DNA of 64,000 nt, taken from NCBI RefSeq assembly GCF_024362695.1, contig NC_065424.1, positions 12,232,928 through 12,296,927 of the forward strand, given 5' to 3'. Made by a program: the position numbers and the translations under genes. This document shows, piece by piece, positions 49,301 to 58,513 of this stretch. Position 1 is the stretch's first letter; every line of letters starts with the position of its first letter. Source of the DNA: Pectinophora gossypiella (taxonomy: Eukaryota > Arthropoda > Insecta > Lepidoptera > Gelechiidae). The notes beneath the pieces were generated by a model, which was given only the letters and a program-made list of their open reading frames with translations, was not told where the DNA came from and ran no database searches.

Positions 49301-51787
49301 TTATATGTATTTATCAAAATTAATATTGAAAATGAAATGTCCTCGCCTGGAAACTTGGGGATCAGGTAATACCGCGACGATATCGTTCAAATCTTGCACA
49401 GTAAATACGTCTTCAATGTAAGGATAGGTAAAGACTGTTCCTTGCTGACGCTTAGAATTTTTCACTTTTCGTGCAAACTTCACTGTAGGAATTTTATCAT
49501 TCATTGATATAACTTCCCCTACAAAATGTTTAATACTTTTTTTTGAAGCGAATTTCGCTATTACCCAACGGCCTTCTTGCAGTCCTAGACAATCTTGCGT
49601 ATAGAATTCAATATCGCTCAGCCCAAACGGACAAACGTTTTCCTGTTCTTCTTGTTCCTGCAAACATGACTCAATATAGCTATCGAAATTTTCATACTCT
49701 GAATCGTCTGTGTCAGCAGCGTCAAAAGAAATCTGCGATGTCAGGCTTGAATCGCTGTTGTACACGTGTCTCTTTTTTCTACAAATTTTCGACTGTTTTC
49801 GTGTAGTACTTTTTCTTCTTTTCCTTTTATTTATTTCAGTACTTATTTCTCGTAAGATATTATTTTTTTCAGCGGAGGCTGCGTTTATAACTATATTAGA
49901 TGTAATTATTATTTTTGGCTTCTGGTTAGATTTTTCAGATGGTTCTGGATTATTGTTAGGTCCTGCAACAATTTTCAACTGTAAGCAATTAGGTGTGTTA
50001 TTGTAAAACGGTGTATTAGTTTCGGAATTCTTTGATACATCTTTCAGGCGTTGTACAAAATTATTTAAAATGACTTCTGAGTTCAGCAAATAAGTATTTA
50101 CGGCAATAACACATAGACCAAAAAGACTGTTAGAGTTGTTTTGCACCGATGGTAAACATTGTGATTGTGTCAAATTGTTATGAATGCAACTGTCATTTTC
50201 TTTATCAAGCTCGTAGGTATCAATGGATGATGGAACACTTTTTTCTAATTCAGAATTTTTTATTTCAGCATGTTTTATACTCTCTTCTCTAACAATCGTT
50301 CTTGTTTTCGACGGTCCTGGTAAATTTGAGTCTATTTTAGCTTTCTGATTGGTTATTTTAGCATCTTTCATAGCTTTGTTTGCATCTATTTTGGCTTTCT
50401 TTCCGTCTTTTTTTGCATCTTTTCTCGCTTTTTTTGCTTTAGCTAGCTCTTCCGCTTCTTCCGTTGATATAGATTTACCAGGTACAACTGTAAGCTTATT
50501 AAGTGTGCCTGTCTTAATTGGTCTTGATTGCCTGTTCTGCTGCAAGAATTTTAGAAGGCTAGCATCAAACTGATGAGTATTTTCTTCTTGTACTGTTGGT
50601 ATTTTCACCATCACTCGTGACGGGTTAAAAGGATATATTCCCGATCCTTCGAATCCCTTGCATATGTTGGTCTCCTTTGTAATGTTTATTTTAGTCATTA
50701 ATTGTTCTAGTAGCTGTGGGAAATGGCATTTGTTGATGGTGTTTGCAGTGCTGTATGTAGCTTTATAATTTGTTAAAATTTGACGCCAATGACGTTTCAT
50801 CGGTCCAAAAAATGCTACGTCTAGCGGTTGAGTAAGGTGGGTAGCATTTGTAGGAAGGAAAACAAATCTGATGTTGTGGGTTTGGCATAACTGAATTGTC
50901 TCCACGCTAAGGTGCGATGCCAAATTATCGCCTATAATCAATTTTATGCCGTCTCGAGAATTAGCCCACGGTAAGACTATAGTCTTGAACCAATCATCGA
51001 AACAAACCATATCAAACCATCCAGATTTTGTCCTATTATAACGAGCATCTTTTGGTCCATCTTCACACCATCTAGACCACAAGTGATCTGATTTATACAC
51101 TACATATGGTGGTAAGCAATGTCCATCAGCAGTTCCGCTGAACATTATGGATACAGAACTTTTGCTAGTATTGATCACTCTTTCGGGATGTTTAGTCCCT
51201 CTTTTGAAAATGCATTTCTTGGAACCAGGATCATCACTCAAATTGGTTTCGTCAAAGTTGAGGATGTTAGAAGGGGGAACGTCGTTTAGCGAAGTTTCCA
51301 GATTTTTAAAGTATTCGTTCAACTCCTCTACGGTCTTAGAAGAACGACTTTTTTTGATGTTTTGAGTGGCCCTTTGTGCAAAATTGTGACGCGTTAAAAA
51401 TTCACGGGCCCAACGTTCACCCGGCATTTTTCCTTTAAATAGGCTTAGCTTTCCAGTTTTAATTAGATAATTGTGGACTACAATCCGCAAATCTAATAAA
51501 GTAAGCGGACAGCCAAATTCAGCTGAAACATCCACCACTTTAGCGATATGTGTTTCTTCTTCTGTAGATAGCTCTGTAGGCCGACCAAAAGGTTTGCTGT
51601 GAAGGTTTTGTGATTTATTCACAATTGTTCTTCGGGGGATACCAAATTGCTTTTCAGCTTCGTATGATGAAATAACTTTGTCTCTTACGAGATTTGCAGC
51701 TACTTCCAACATTTCCGCTGAGTAGTCAGCATAACTGCGAGCACCTGGTTTTCTTCTTTTGCGCTTTTCGTTTTGCCATTTTTTCAT
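49301..51787 (-). CDS. Pogo-like transposase of element B
   Basis: 828 aa, uninterrupted. The N-terminal HTH (about 20-60, SAEMLEVAANLVRDK to GIPRRTIVNKSQ) and CENP-B-type HTH (about 70-135, GERWAREFLTRHNF) are followed by a DDE_1 core with Asp179 (LNFDETNL), Asp287 (IIGDNLASH) and Asp323 (LTQPLDVAFF). After a Lys/Ala-rich run (AKKARKDAKKDGKKAKIDAN) comes a C-terminal module of about 95 residues (GRWVIAKFASKKSIKHFVGE to HFIFNINF) that looks like a small beta-barrel. I have not matched it to a named domain. It differs from the transposase of A in both DNA-binding region and C-terminus, so the two elements are separate families. Confidence 0.92.
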   Translation of the reverse strand: MKKWQNEKRKRRKPGARSYADYSAEMLEVAANLVRDKVISSYEAEKQFGIPRRTIVNKSQNLHSKPFGRPTELSTEEETHIAKVVDVSAEFGCPLTLLDLRIVVHNYLIKTGKLSLFKGKMPGERWAREFLTRHNFAQRATQNIKKSRSSKTVEELNEYFKNLETSLNDVPPSNILNFDETNLSDDPGSKKCIFKRGTKHPERVINTSKSSVSIMFSGTADGHCLPPYVVYKSDHLWSRWCEDGPKDARYNRTKSGWFDMVCFDDWFKTIVLPWANSRDGIKLIIGDNLASHLSVETIQLCQTHNIRFVFLPTNATHLTQPLDVAFFGPMKRHWRQILTNYKATYSTANTINKCHFPQLLEQLMTKINITKETNICKGFEGSGIYPFNPSRVMVKIPTVQEENTHQFDASLLKFLQQNRQSRPIKTGTLNKLTVVPGKSISTEEAEELAKAKKARKDAKKDGKKAKIDANKAMKDAKITNQKAKIDSNLPGPSKTRTIVREESIKHAEIKNSELEKSVPSSIDTYELDKENDSCIHNNLTQSQCLPSVQNNSNSLFGLCVIAVNTYLLNSEVILNNFVQRLKDVSKNSETNTPFYNNTPNCLQLKIVAGPNNNPEPSEKSNQKPKIIITSNIVINAASAEKNNILREISTEINKRKRRKSTTRKQSKICRKKRHVYNSDSSLTSQISFDAADTDDSEYENFDSYIESCLQEQEEQENVCPFGLSDIEFYTQDCLGLQEGRWVIAKFASKKSIKHFVGEVISMNDKIPTVKFARKVKNSKRQQGTVFTYPYIEDVFTVQDLNDIVAVLPDPQVSRRGHFIFNINFDKYI

Positions 51788-52676
51788 TTAACTGCAAAAT
51801 AATTAAGAGAAAGTCAAGATAAAATGATGCAGTGTTACTCAGGCACTGTACACATTGTATACTTTATGGGGTGACTGCAAATTCACAAAAATGTTGAATA
51901 TAAATCTTCCCTTGATACTGAACAACTTTACTCGAGGAACCTATATGTATCTATAGAATTCTTAAAGAAAAATTGTCAGCTAATGTTAAGGTGATCAGCT
52001 GATTAGACCGCTTGAATGCTTTCTTTTAAAATGTATCGAGCTATGTTCTTTTGGAAAAATTGTTTAGTTTCATGGACCGATGCACATCTTTAGTGACCTA
52101 TTGACTTACCTAAGTACAATTAAAACAAAATCATTTTAACCCACTTGCACTCCTACTGGGAGAACAACCAAATGAATGAGTGAGTAAGTGGTAATCCAAA
52201 GTATAAATTTATGATTAAACCTTTATTGAGATTCACAAAATGTTACTAGTGCCAACCCTAGACCTAGGCAAAGTTGTGTCACCGAAAATACCAGAACACG
52301 CTACAACTTTGCCCACTAGGCTTTCTAGGTGAAAGCAAGCAATTTGTTTAAAAATATAAAGAGCAACGGGAAATAGGTAGTATTTACTTACATTGGAATG
52401 TTCTCACAGCTCTGAAACACTTTCTTTTAAGCAGAAACAGCAAATTCTAAACAGACACTTACAATCACTACGCGCACGCGCTTGCTTTCATTACTCAACT
52501 GTCGTACCAATATTGAAGTTACCATAAATAAAATTAAAATAAATGTTGCCATAATAATGTAAAATTTTTACCAAATAGTCAGAAGTAATACAAAACTAAC
52601 CAAATGGGAAATATCGCAGTTGAAACAAATTAGGCAAACTTGCGCTTGGTTGGCAATGTTGCAGCATTCTACGGTA

Positions 52677-52764
52677 TTGGCATTATCACTGGCTGCTGAA
52701 GAATCAGACTCCTCAACAAGCATATTATGATAAGATTCTGCCCTTTCCTTCTTTTTATTAGAGT
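52677..52764 (-). pseudogene. hAT transposase E, middle segment (piece 2)
   Basis: Reverse frame KKKERAESYHNMLVEESDSS, then AASDNAN. It lies between the D insertion (52765-54356) and the B insertion. The frame is open and in phase with piece 1 (54365-54620) and piece 3 (39595-39799) once one copy of each target duplication is kept. Confidence 0.8.
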
Positions 52765-54356
52765 TAGGGATGTTCCGATGCCACCAAAGTATCGATACCT
52801 ACTCATTTCGATAACACTCAAATCTTTTTCGATACTACTTAAATAAGTAAGTATCGATACTTACTGATATCGATACTTTTTAGTACTTTTATTTTGTTTT
52901 TCTTTCTTTTTTTTGTACTTTCATTTTAGGAAAGCAATCGCAAACAAAAAAGAAAAGTTTAGGATCCTACCTTTCGTTGGTCCCTTTATTTTCTTTTTCT
53001 GTAATTTGCCTTTGTCCACACTTTGATAACATTGGAATAAACCGATGAATTCGATAATTACAATATAAAATTACTTGTAAACAATTACTTTTACAATTGA
53101 CAAACTTAGCGGGATGATCGGCGGGCGGGTGCGGGCGTCTCCCTCTCTCGCATTCGGCTCGGGCTCGGCTGAAGTCGGACGAATTCGGCTGGCCTAGCCC
53201 GAGACAACGCGTGATTGACTTAAAAGGTAAATAATCAGAGTAACTACCTGAGAATGTCGGCAACTCAATTGTAGGCAATTTTGATTTTGAAACACGTTGA
53301 TTACATTCGGCATTTTGTAACTTGTTATCACTTTGATCGGCCAATCGCTTGTCTATTTTCGAGAGGATGTGATAGAATTTATTTTCCACGTTTTCGACAT
53401 CCTCTTTGTCGTCCAAGTCCAACGTTAAGATGTTCTTATTGTAATCTTCGTATTGCGAAAAAGTCTCGATTAGCCGCGACTTTTTTACAACGAGACATTG
53501 GTTAGTAGCCTTTTCAAAGGCGGAGACGTCTTCCACAAAGTTGTATAAACGTGTGATAGAGGCTTTGTTATAACCACGCGATGCCTTTAAAAATGATAAC
53601 TTATCTTCTTTCGGATCACTATCGGAAGCCATCGTGGCCTTATTTGTACCTATACAATATGTAACGCGCCGCCACGCGACGAATACCGGTAACTCGGTAA
53701 CCGGGTGCGATCAGCTTTTGATCTATCAGTTGATGGGTTCTCGGTTTTTTTTGTTTTCGGTTGTTTTGCTGATTCGATACCAAATATTTTTGTTTCGATA
53801 CCGAGTATGTATCGCAAAATTAAAACACATAATAACGGGTTCTTATCGCGTTTAAATGGGGATATGAGACTCCCGATATTTCGAAACACTGTTGCAAGTG
53901 CCATGATCACGGGATGACTGATGAGATTGGAGTGGAGTAGGTAGATCCATAATTTTCTACGGGCAGACAGTGTCTACCCTGTTTCTTTGCCGCTTGTTTA
54001 TGTTTTTGATATCGGAATGTTTGGAACCATCTGAACTCGCACCAAACTCACTACGACAAACCGCACTCACTGTGTCCTCACATTTTTTCACCACATTAGG
54101 CCGTTTCAAACTTTTTACAACACCTACTACTGGATTCCACATGGTCGATAATTTGAACCCGTCTTCCCTGTTGAAATTTTTATCTCATATCCCCATTTAA
54201 ACGCGGTAAGAACCCGTTATTATGTTTTTAATTATGATAATAACCGCGTAAACTTAAAACAATGTATCGCAAAATTGATTCGATAAAATAAATACTTGGT
54301 ATCGAATCAAAAATATCGAGTACCTACTTGTATTTACTTGCATCGGAATATCCCTA
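52765..54356. mobile_element. Element D: hAT-type non-autonomous element with captured gag
   Basis: Ends TAGGGATGTTCCGATG (left) and the complement of TAGGGATATTCCGATG (right). The 8-bp target duplication ATTAGAGT is perfect at 52757-52764 and 54357-54364. ATCGATAC/TATCGATACT motifs crowd both subterminal zones (52793-52880 and 54290-54320). Inside are a BEL/Pao gag fragment and a 41-bp inverted pair (CATAATAACGGGTTCTTATC at 53828 and its complement at about 54185-54225). Confidence 0.9.
52967..53632 (-). CDS. BEL/Pao Gag-like fragment carried by element D
   Basis: 221-aa ORF. Residues 1-140 are charged and helical (LYNFVEDVSAFEKATNQCLV, LIETFSQYEDYN) and lead to SKLPTIELPTFSGSYSDYLP, the signature of the BEL/Pao gag DUF1759 region (LPKIxLPxFSGxxxxW). 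The usual following Gag sequence is replaced after LPFKS by unrelated, Arg-rich sequence, so the gene is truncated and fused to hAT-element DNA. The start ATG lies in the hAT body. It is either captured cargo or an exapted gag; expression unknown. Confidence 0.7.
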   Translation of the reverse strand: MASDSDPKEDKLSFLKASRGYNKASITRLYNFVEDVSAFEKATNQCLVVKKSRLIETFSQYEDYNKNILTLDLDDKEDVENVENKFYHILSKIDKRLADQSDNKLQNAECNQRVSKSKLPTIELPTFSGSYSDYLPFKSITRCLGLGQPNSSDFSRARAECERGRRPHPPADHPAKFVNCKSNCLQVILYCNYRIHRFIPMLSKCGQRQITEKENKGTNER

Positions 54357-54364
54357 ATTAGAGT

Positions 54365-54620
54365 CAGTATGCTGGACTGGGAAACTCTTTTCGTCTTCGT
54401 ATTTTATTTTTCTCACTTCTGAAACAAAAACTTCTTTAACGTATTCTCTGTTGGCTTTTGGCACCCATTTCATTTTAAAAAAGGGATAACATACAGATGC
54501 TATTATGCCATCTTTTGTTTTTGGCTCCTCTAATTTATAAAACCTCTCAAAACGCCTATTAAGACTTTCTTTAATAACTTCTATCAATACATCACAATAT
54601 GTAAGGTTATCCATTTTCAA
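54365..54620 (-). pseudogene. hAT transposase E, N-terminal visible segment (piece 1)
   Basis: Reverse frame MKMDNLTYCDVLIEVIKESL, then NRRFERFYKLEEPKTKDGII and ASVCYPFFKMKWVP, typical of the hAT region before the dimerisation domain (AxxxHPxFKLxWI). It ends in HTDSN at the D insertion. Sequence upstream of 54620 stays open for about ten codons (AIILSSLK) and is then lost, so the 5' part of E is missing. Confidence 0.8.
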
Positions 54621-54659
54621 ACTGCTTAGAATTATGGCTTTTTCTCCAATAATCCGATC

Positions 54660-54883
54660 TTATACTTTTGGTCTTACATCTGGACTATTCTGTTCTACAT
54701 GAGTCGATGCGTCATAATTTTGCTCGTCAATAACCGCTGACTCTTCCGCAACGACAATCTTATCAACACTATCCCATCCCGATGGCGCATTTACACTACA
54801 CGCAACGGATCCATCTCATTTCGCCGTTCAAGACCTGATGAATAGGAATTTTCATTGTTTTCTGTTTCATCAGAAATCAGAAT
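54660..54883. other. Unassigned sequence between E and the LINE
   Basis: A reverse frame SVDKIVVAEESAVIDEQNYD to VRPKV is open but has no family I know. It could be the C-terminal end of the pogo relic seen at 57590-57780, split by the LINE. Confidence 0.3.
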
Positions 54884-55069
54884 CATTTATTCAACGTAAT
54901 TATCATGGATAAACTTGTTGAAGGTCAATGTAACATTTTTGAATTTACGTCATTTCGCAAGGTGTTATGGCTGAGGAGAAGAAATGACAAGAAACTGCAA
55001 CAGCAACACATCTTTTAAAAACCAATGAGGATATACATTACAAGTTATTTAATAACTAGAGGAACACAT

Positions 55070-56281
55070 TCAATACCAGACATTTTTATCATTTAGGTAG
55101 TCATTAATCTTATAATAAGCTTTTTTACATAAAGTAAGCTTCACGTGAGCTTTAAATTTATTTTCTGACAAATTTAAAATATTATCTGGTATTTTATTGT
55201 AAAAACGTATACATAACCCCAAAAAAGATGAATTTAATTTACTTAATCTAGAATTTTGAATAGCAATTTTATGTTTATTTCTTGTATTGTAAGTATGCCT
55301 TTCACAGTTTCTCGGAAGGAGAGATAAGTTTTTACGTACATACATAATGTTTTCATATATATATTGACTTGCGACCGTCAGTATATTTATTTCTTTAAAC
55401 AGCTCCCTCAAAGAGTCCCGACAACGCAGCTTATAAATAGCGCGAACTGCTCTTTTTTGAATGATGAAAATAGTTTCTACATCAGCGGCTCGACCCCACA
55501 GCAAAATACCGTAAGACATTATGCTGTGGAAGTAGCTGAAGTAGACAAGTCTAGCAGTGGGTACATCTGTGAGTTGTCGGATCCTTCTGACGGCATATGC
55601 TGCTGAACTTAGCTTGCCCGCTAGTGATACAATATGTGGGCCCCATTGAAGTTTTGAATCTACAGTAATTCCTAAGAAAACTGTGTGTTCAACAAAATCT
55701 AGTTTCTCATCGTTAATTTTAATGTTATTATTTACTTTCTTTACGTTTGGTAGAACAAATTTAAGACACTTCGTTTTCTTAGCATTTAGAACTAGGTTAT
55801 TTACTGTAAACCAACTTAGAACCTGCGACACAGCGCTGTTTGCTTCGTCAAATTCCTCTAACTTTCTGTCGATTTTAAATATAAGAGAAGTGTCATCCGC
55901 GAACAGCACAATGTCAGCTTGGTTCTGTACTACATAAGGTAAATCATTTATGTACACTAAAAAAAGAAACGGACCCAAAATGGATCCTTGAGGAACTCCC
56001 ATTTGAACATGAGAGCCCGAAGAAGTTGTACTATTGATTTGTACCTTTTGTATCCTACCACCTAGATATGAATTTAACAAACTGAGAGCTCCATTATTTA
56101 GTCCATAGTGCCTCAATTTCAAAAGCAAGGTCTCGTGATCCACGCAGTCGAACGCCTTAGACAAGTCACAGAATACTCCTACGGCATTCTGCGACTTCTC
56201 CCTAGCATCGAAAATGTGTCGAACAAATGTCACACTCGCGTCTGTTGTAGACCGACCCTTAGTAAAAAACCAAACTGTCAA
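55070..56281 (-). CDS. LINE reverse transcriptase, 5'-deleted
   Basis: 403 aa, uninterrupted. Motifs: FTKGRSTTDASV (start of RT block), VFCDLSKAFDCVDHETLL, GVPQGSILGPFLFLVYINDL and the catalytic VLFADDTSLIF (F-A-D-D box). These are followed by the thumb region (LGITVDSKLQWGPHIVSLA) and the C-terminal tail ending LNDKNVWY. The N-terminal approximately half of a normal ORF2 is missing; the ATG at 56281 is fortuitous. Confidence 0.88.
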   Translation of the reverse strand: MTVWFFTKGRSTTDASVTFVRHIFDAREKSQNAVGVFCDLSKAFDCVDHETLLLKLRHYGLNNGALSLLNSYLGGRIQKVQINSTTSSGSHVQMGVPQGSILGPFLFLVYINDLPYVVQNQADIVLFADDTSLIFKIDRKLEEFDEANSAVSQVLSWFTVNNLVLNAKKTKCLKFVLPNVKKVNNNIKINDEKLDFVEHTVFLGITVDSKLQWGPHIVSLAGKLSSAAYAVRRIRQLTDVPTARLVYFSYFHSIMSYGILLWGRAADVETIFIIQKRAVRAIYKLRCRDSLRELFKEINILTVASQYIYENIMYVRKNLSLLPRNCERHTYNTRNKHKIAIQNSRLSKLNSSFLGLCIRFYNKIPDNILNLSENKFKAHVKLTLCKKAYYKINDYLNDKNVWY

Positions 56282-56389
56282 TAAAAAATGTCTCTAAAAA
56301 TAATTCTATGTCCAATTCTTTGCCAGAGAAGCCTTGAATATTTTGGTGAACTAGTTTTAATATTCCAAGCTTCTCTTTTGTCTTATTGT

Positions 56390-57565
56390 CTAGTTTAAAG
56401 ATGAAGTACCATTCGTGGTACATGGCTGACTACCGTCAATAAAAGGTTTTGTACTGTAGAAGACAGTACAGTCAATAAGTTTACTGCCTGGTCTGGCAGA
56501 AATGTCTGTAATATAAAAAACTAGTACTGAACATATAATTTTTTTAAAGTACTTAGATAGATATATTCTATCTGTCGTTATTAAACAATTTTGAAGAATC
56601 TTATTCAAATCTAAATAAATAATATTACTGTGATGACAGGTTCTGTTGTAAAGGTGTTGGTTGAGAGAAAATATATAATTATTTTCCTCACTAGCTAATG
56701 AATTTGAGTATGGAAACGAACAAATAATTAAGTTTCCACACTCAACAGTCATTAGCGACCTATGATACTTAGTTAACTGCTGTTTTGTGAGCCCTGTACT
56801 ATTGCCTACTAAAAGAATAACGGTAGTGTTCGCATCATATTTACACTGGAATAGTTTTGTGATGATTTGTGAATATGACGCGCCAGGCATGCACACATTA
56901 ATAATGTCATGATCAAAAGAGTTTTTTAAAAGTGGTCCTAAACCTATGCCTATATCGTCCGAGAACACAACAGTCTTTTTCGTTAGACGCGGGACAAAGT
57001 CTTTCTGGGGCGCGACGTTGTCCGGCAATGCGGTCGCGACCTTTCCGGGCCCTCGCAGCGCCCCACCTGGCGGCGCAGCGGGCGGGGGCGCCGCAGGCGC
57101 TTGCGCCGCGGAAGGCGGCACTGCCGCTGACGCCCCGCGCCTCGAGGCTCCGCGGACTCTGACCCTCCGCGGCTCGGCTCCCGGCGGCACATCACCGGCC
57201 GGCGCGACACTCGGCAGCGCGGCACACGGCGGCTCGTTGTTGGGCGGTGCGGTGTCGCACATCACTGCGGACAGCGGCGCACCGTCGGGGAGCACGACAC
57301 CGCGTTTCGCAGCTCTTCGCGGTGTGGCCCTTGCCGGCGCAGCACTAGGCAACGCGGCAATAGGCGGCGCGGCTCTGCGTGTCGCAACCCTACGCGATGT
57401 GGCCCTTGCCGGCGCAGCACTAGGCGACGCGGCACTGGGCGGCGCGGCTCTGCGTGTCGCAGCCCTACGCGATGCAGTCCTGGCCGGCGCAGCAATAGGC
57501 GACGCGGCGATGGGCGGTGCGGCTCTGCGTGTCGCAGCCCTACGCGATGCAGCCCTGGCAATCAA
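56390..57565 (-). CDS. LINE ORF1 with Ala/Pro/Arg tandem repeats and esterase-like domain
   Basis: 391 aa. Residues 1-75 are three 25-aa repeats (RAAPPIAASPIAAPARTASR type), followed by more Ala/Pro-rich sequence to about 190. Then comes a folded domain: VVFSDDIGIGLGPLLKNSFD, INVCMPGASYSQI, TVILLVGNST and IIYLDLNKIL. This resembles the SGNH-hydrolase-like (esterase) ORF1 of CR1-type LINEs. The block I position expected to read GDS reads SDD here, so the catalytic Ser is absent. The stop lies just before the endonuclease remnant. Confidence 0.7.
   Translation of the reverse strand: MIARAASRRAATRRAAPPIAASPIAAPARTASRRAATRRAAPPSAASPSAAPARATSRRVATRRAAPPIAALPSAAPARATPRRAAKRGVVLPDGAPLSAVMCDTAPPNNEPPCAALPSVAPAGDVPPGAEPRRVRVRGASRRGASAAVPPSAAQAPAAPPPAAPPGGALRGPGKVATALPDNVAPQKDFVPRLTKKTVVFSDDIGIGLGPLLKNSFDHDIINVCMPGASYSQIITKLFQCKYDANTTVILLVGNSTGLTKQQLTKYHRSLMTVECGNLIICSFPYSNSLASEENNYIFSLNQHLYNRTCHHSNIIYLDLNKILQNCLITTDRIYLSKYFKKIICSVLVFYITDISARPGSKLIDCTVFYSTKPFIDGSQPCTTNGTSSLN
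57340..57565 (-). repeat. 75-bp tandem repeat, three units, in LINE ORF1
   Basis: GCCGGCGCAGCACTAGGC, CGCGGCTCTGCGTGTCGC and CCCTACGCGATG recur every 75 bp, in frame (25 aa). Very GC-rich against an AT-rich background. Confidence 0.9.
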
Positions 57566-57589
57566 CTTGTATAAACCTGGAACGTTGTC

Positions 57590-57780
57590 ACCTCTCCACC
57601 AAGATTATGACGCAGCCATTTTTCTGTTTCGTCAATTTAGTAAAGACTTAATGGTTTGAAAAAAGAGACGTCGAGTGGCTGCAGCTTATGAATTGTGTGG
57701 GCTGGAAATGAGAGTAAAACCACGCCATGTCTTCTTGCATAGTATATAGATCAAAATTCTTAGTGTGACTTGCGTGAGCA
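57590..57780 (-). pseudogene. Pogo-like transposase relic
   Basis: The reverse strand, with frameshifts and a stop, reads HTKNFDL, GVVLLSFPAHTIHKLQPLDV, SFFKPLSLY and IDETEKWLRHN. This is clearly related to the third-Asp region of the element A transposase (HTKNIDLIDY to LQPLDVSFMRPLS). The LINE adjoins it on the left. Confidence 0.75.
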
Positions 57781-57839
57781 ACTTCGTTCAGTCGAGCGCC
57801 AACGCGCTTTCGCACGCGCTCTCGTGTCGCCTTCACTCA

Positions 57840-58360
57840 GATGGTCCAAGAATGCCCAATAACATCGAATAAGTAGGATTTGAATTAATGAAATCGTTAA
57901 GTAACTATAATACTCACCGGTATAGCTTGAGTCGTCCTCGGATTTCACATCACACACACAAACGTTGGAGTCTAAATTTTTTCGTGTTTGAATGACAATA
58001 CACAACCCAGCGCAACCCATTTTTAAAGTGTCTTTGTTCAGAGGACATCATCAATATAAAATGTGGATTCAATTTGTTGTGAACATTCGTTCGGAAAACA
58101 AGGTTACGCAATGCAGCTGGCTCTTGAAATAGGTAGTGTGTTGGTGGATGGATTTTGTGTCAGTTTTATGATGTAGAAATAATTGGATTCTTATTATTAA
58201 CTTATCAATGAATGAACTTTAATCTATGAACAATTTAATGTACTAAACAAACAAAAATAAATTCTTGACAACTTATCGATTAATCAGATTGACCCTTACG
58301 AACAATCTCTTAACCAATTAGTATACTAACAAAACAATAACAATTATTTTAACCAACTTA
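57840..58360. other. No gene recognised
   Basis: AT-rich spacer between the pogo relic and the gag-like ORF. It may contain LTR sequence, but no repeat partner is present in the window. Confidence 0.4.
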
Positions 58361-58513
58361 TCGACTAAACATTCTGTATCGTTATTGTCATCCTGCTCAA
58401 TCTCATTTGTATTATCTGTAATAGAGTTTTTACATATATTCCTATGAAAATATGAGATCGTTCTTGACGTCGTCCGGCACATTCCTCCCGCCGTATGTTG
58501 ACGGTGCGGGAGT

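Larger units (their letters stand above)
39800..52674 (-). mobile_element. Element B: 12.9-kb pogo-like DNA transposon with nested insertions
   Basis: Terminal inverted repeats CCGTAGAACGCTGTAACTTTGCC (39800 on) and, at the right, the complement of CCGTAGAATGCTGCAACATTGCC (ending 52674) agree at 20 of 23 positions. They are flanked by TA at 39798-39799 and 52675-52676. The subterminal motif GGCAAAGTTGTA or its complement recurs at 39811-39822, 44159, 44176, 48660, 52264 and 52305. These positions lie on all sides of the nested elements A and C, so the segments belong together. Without A and C, B is about 4.4 kb and carries one transposase gene. Confidence 0.85.
54884..57565 (-). mobile_element. 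CR1/Jockey-type LINE with internal deletion
   Basis: Order on the reverse strand: ORF1 (57565-56390), the first approximately 30 codons of the endonuclease (KLVHQNIQGF, KELDIELFLE) at 56290-56380, then abruptly the middle of the reverse transcriptase (56281-55070). The 3' UTR ends in AATAAATGATTCTGAT near 54884. The endonuclease body and the first RT motifs are deleted, so the copy cannot move by itself. A 3' fragment of the same family lies at 14415-14530. Confidence 0.8.

Noticed and set aside
56946..57659. 237-aa plus-strand ORF, Ala/Gly-rich
   Set aside because: It is the opposite strand of LINE ORF1, kept open by GC-rich tandem repeats.
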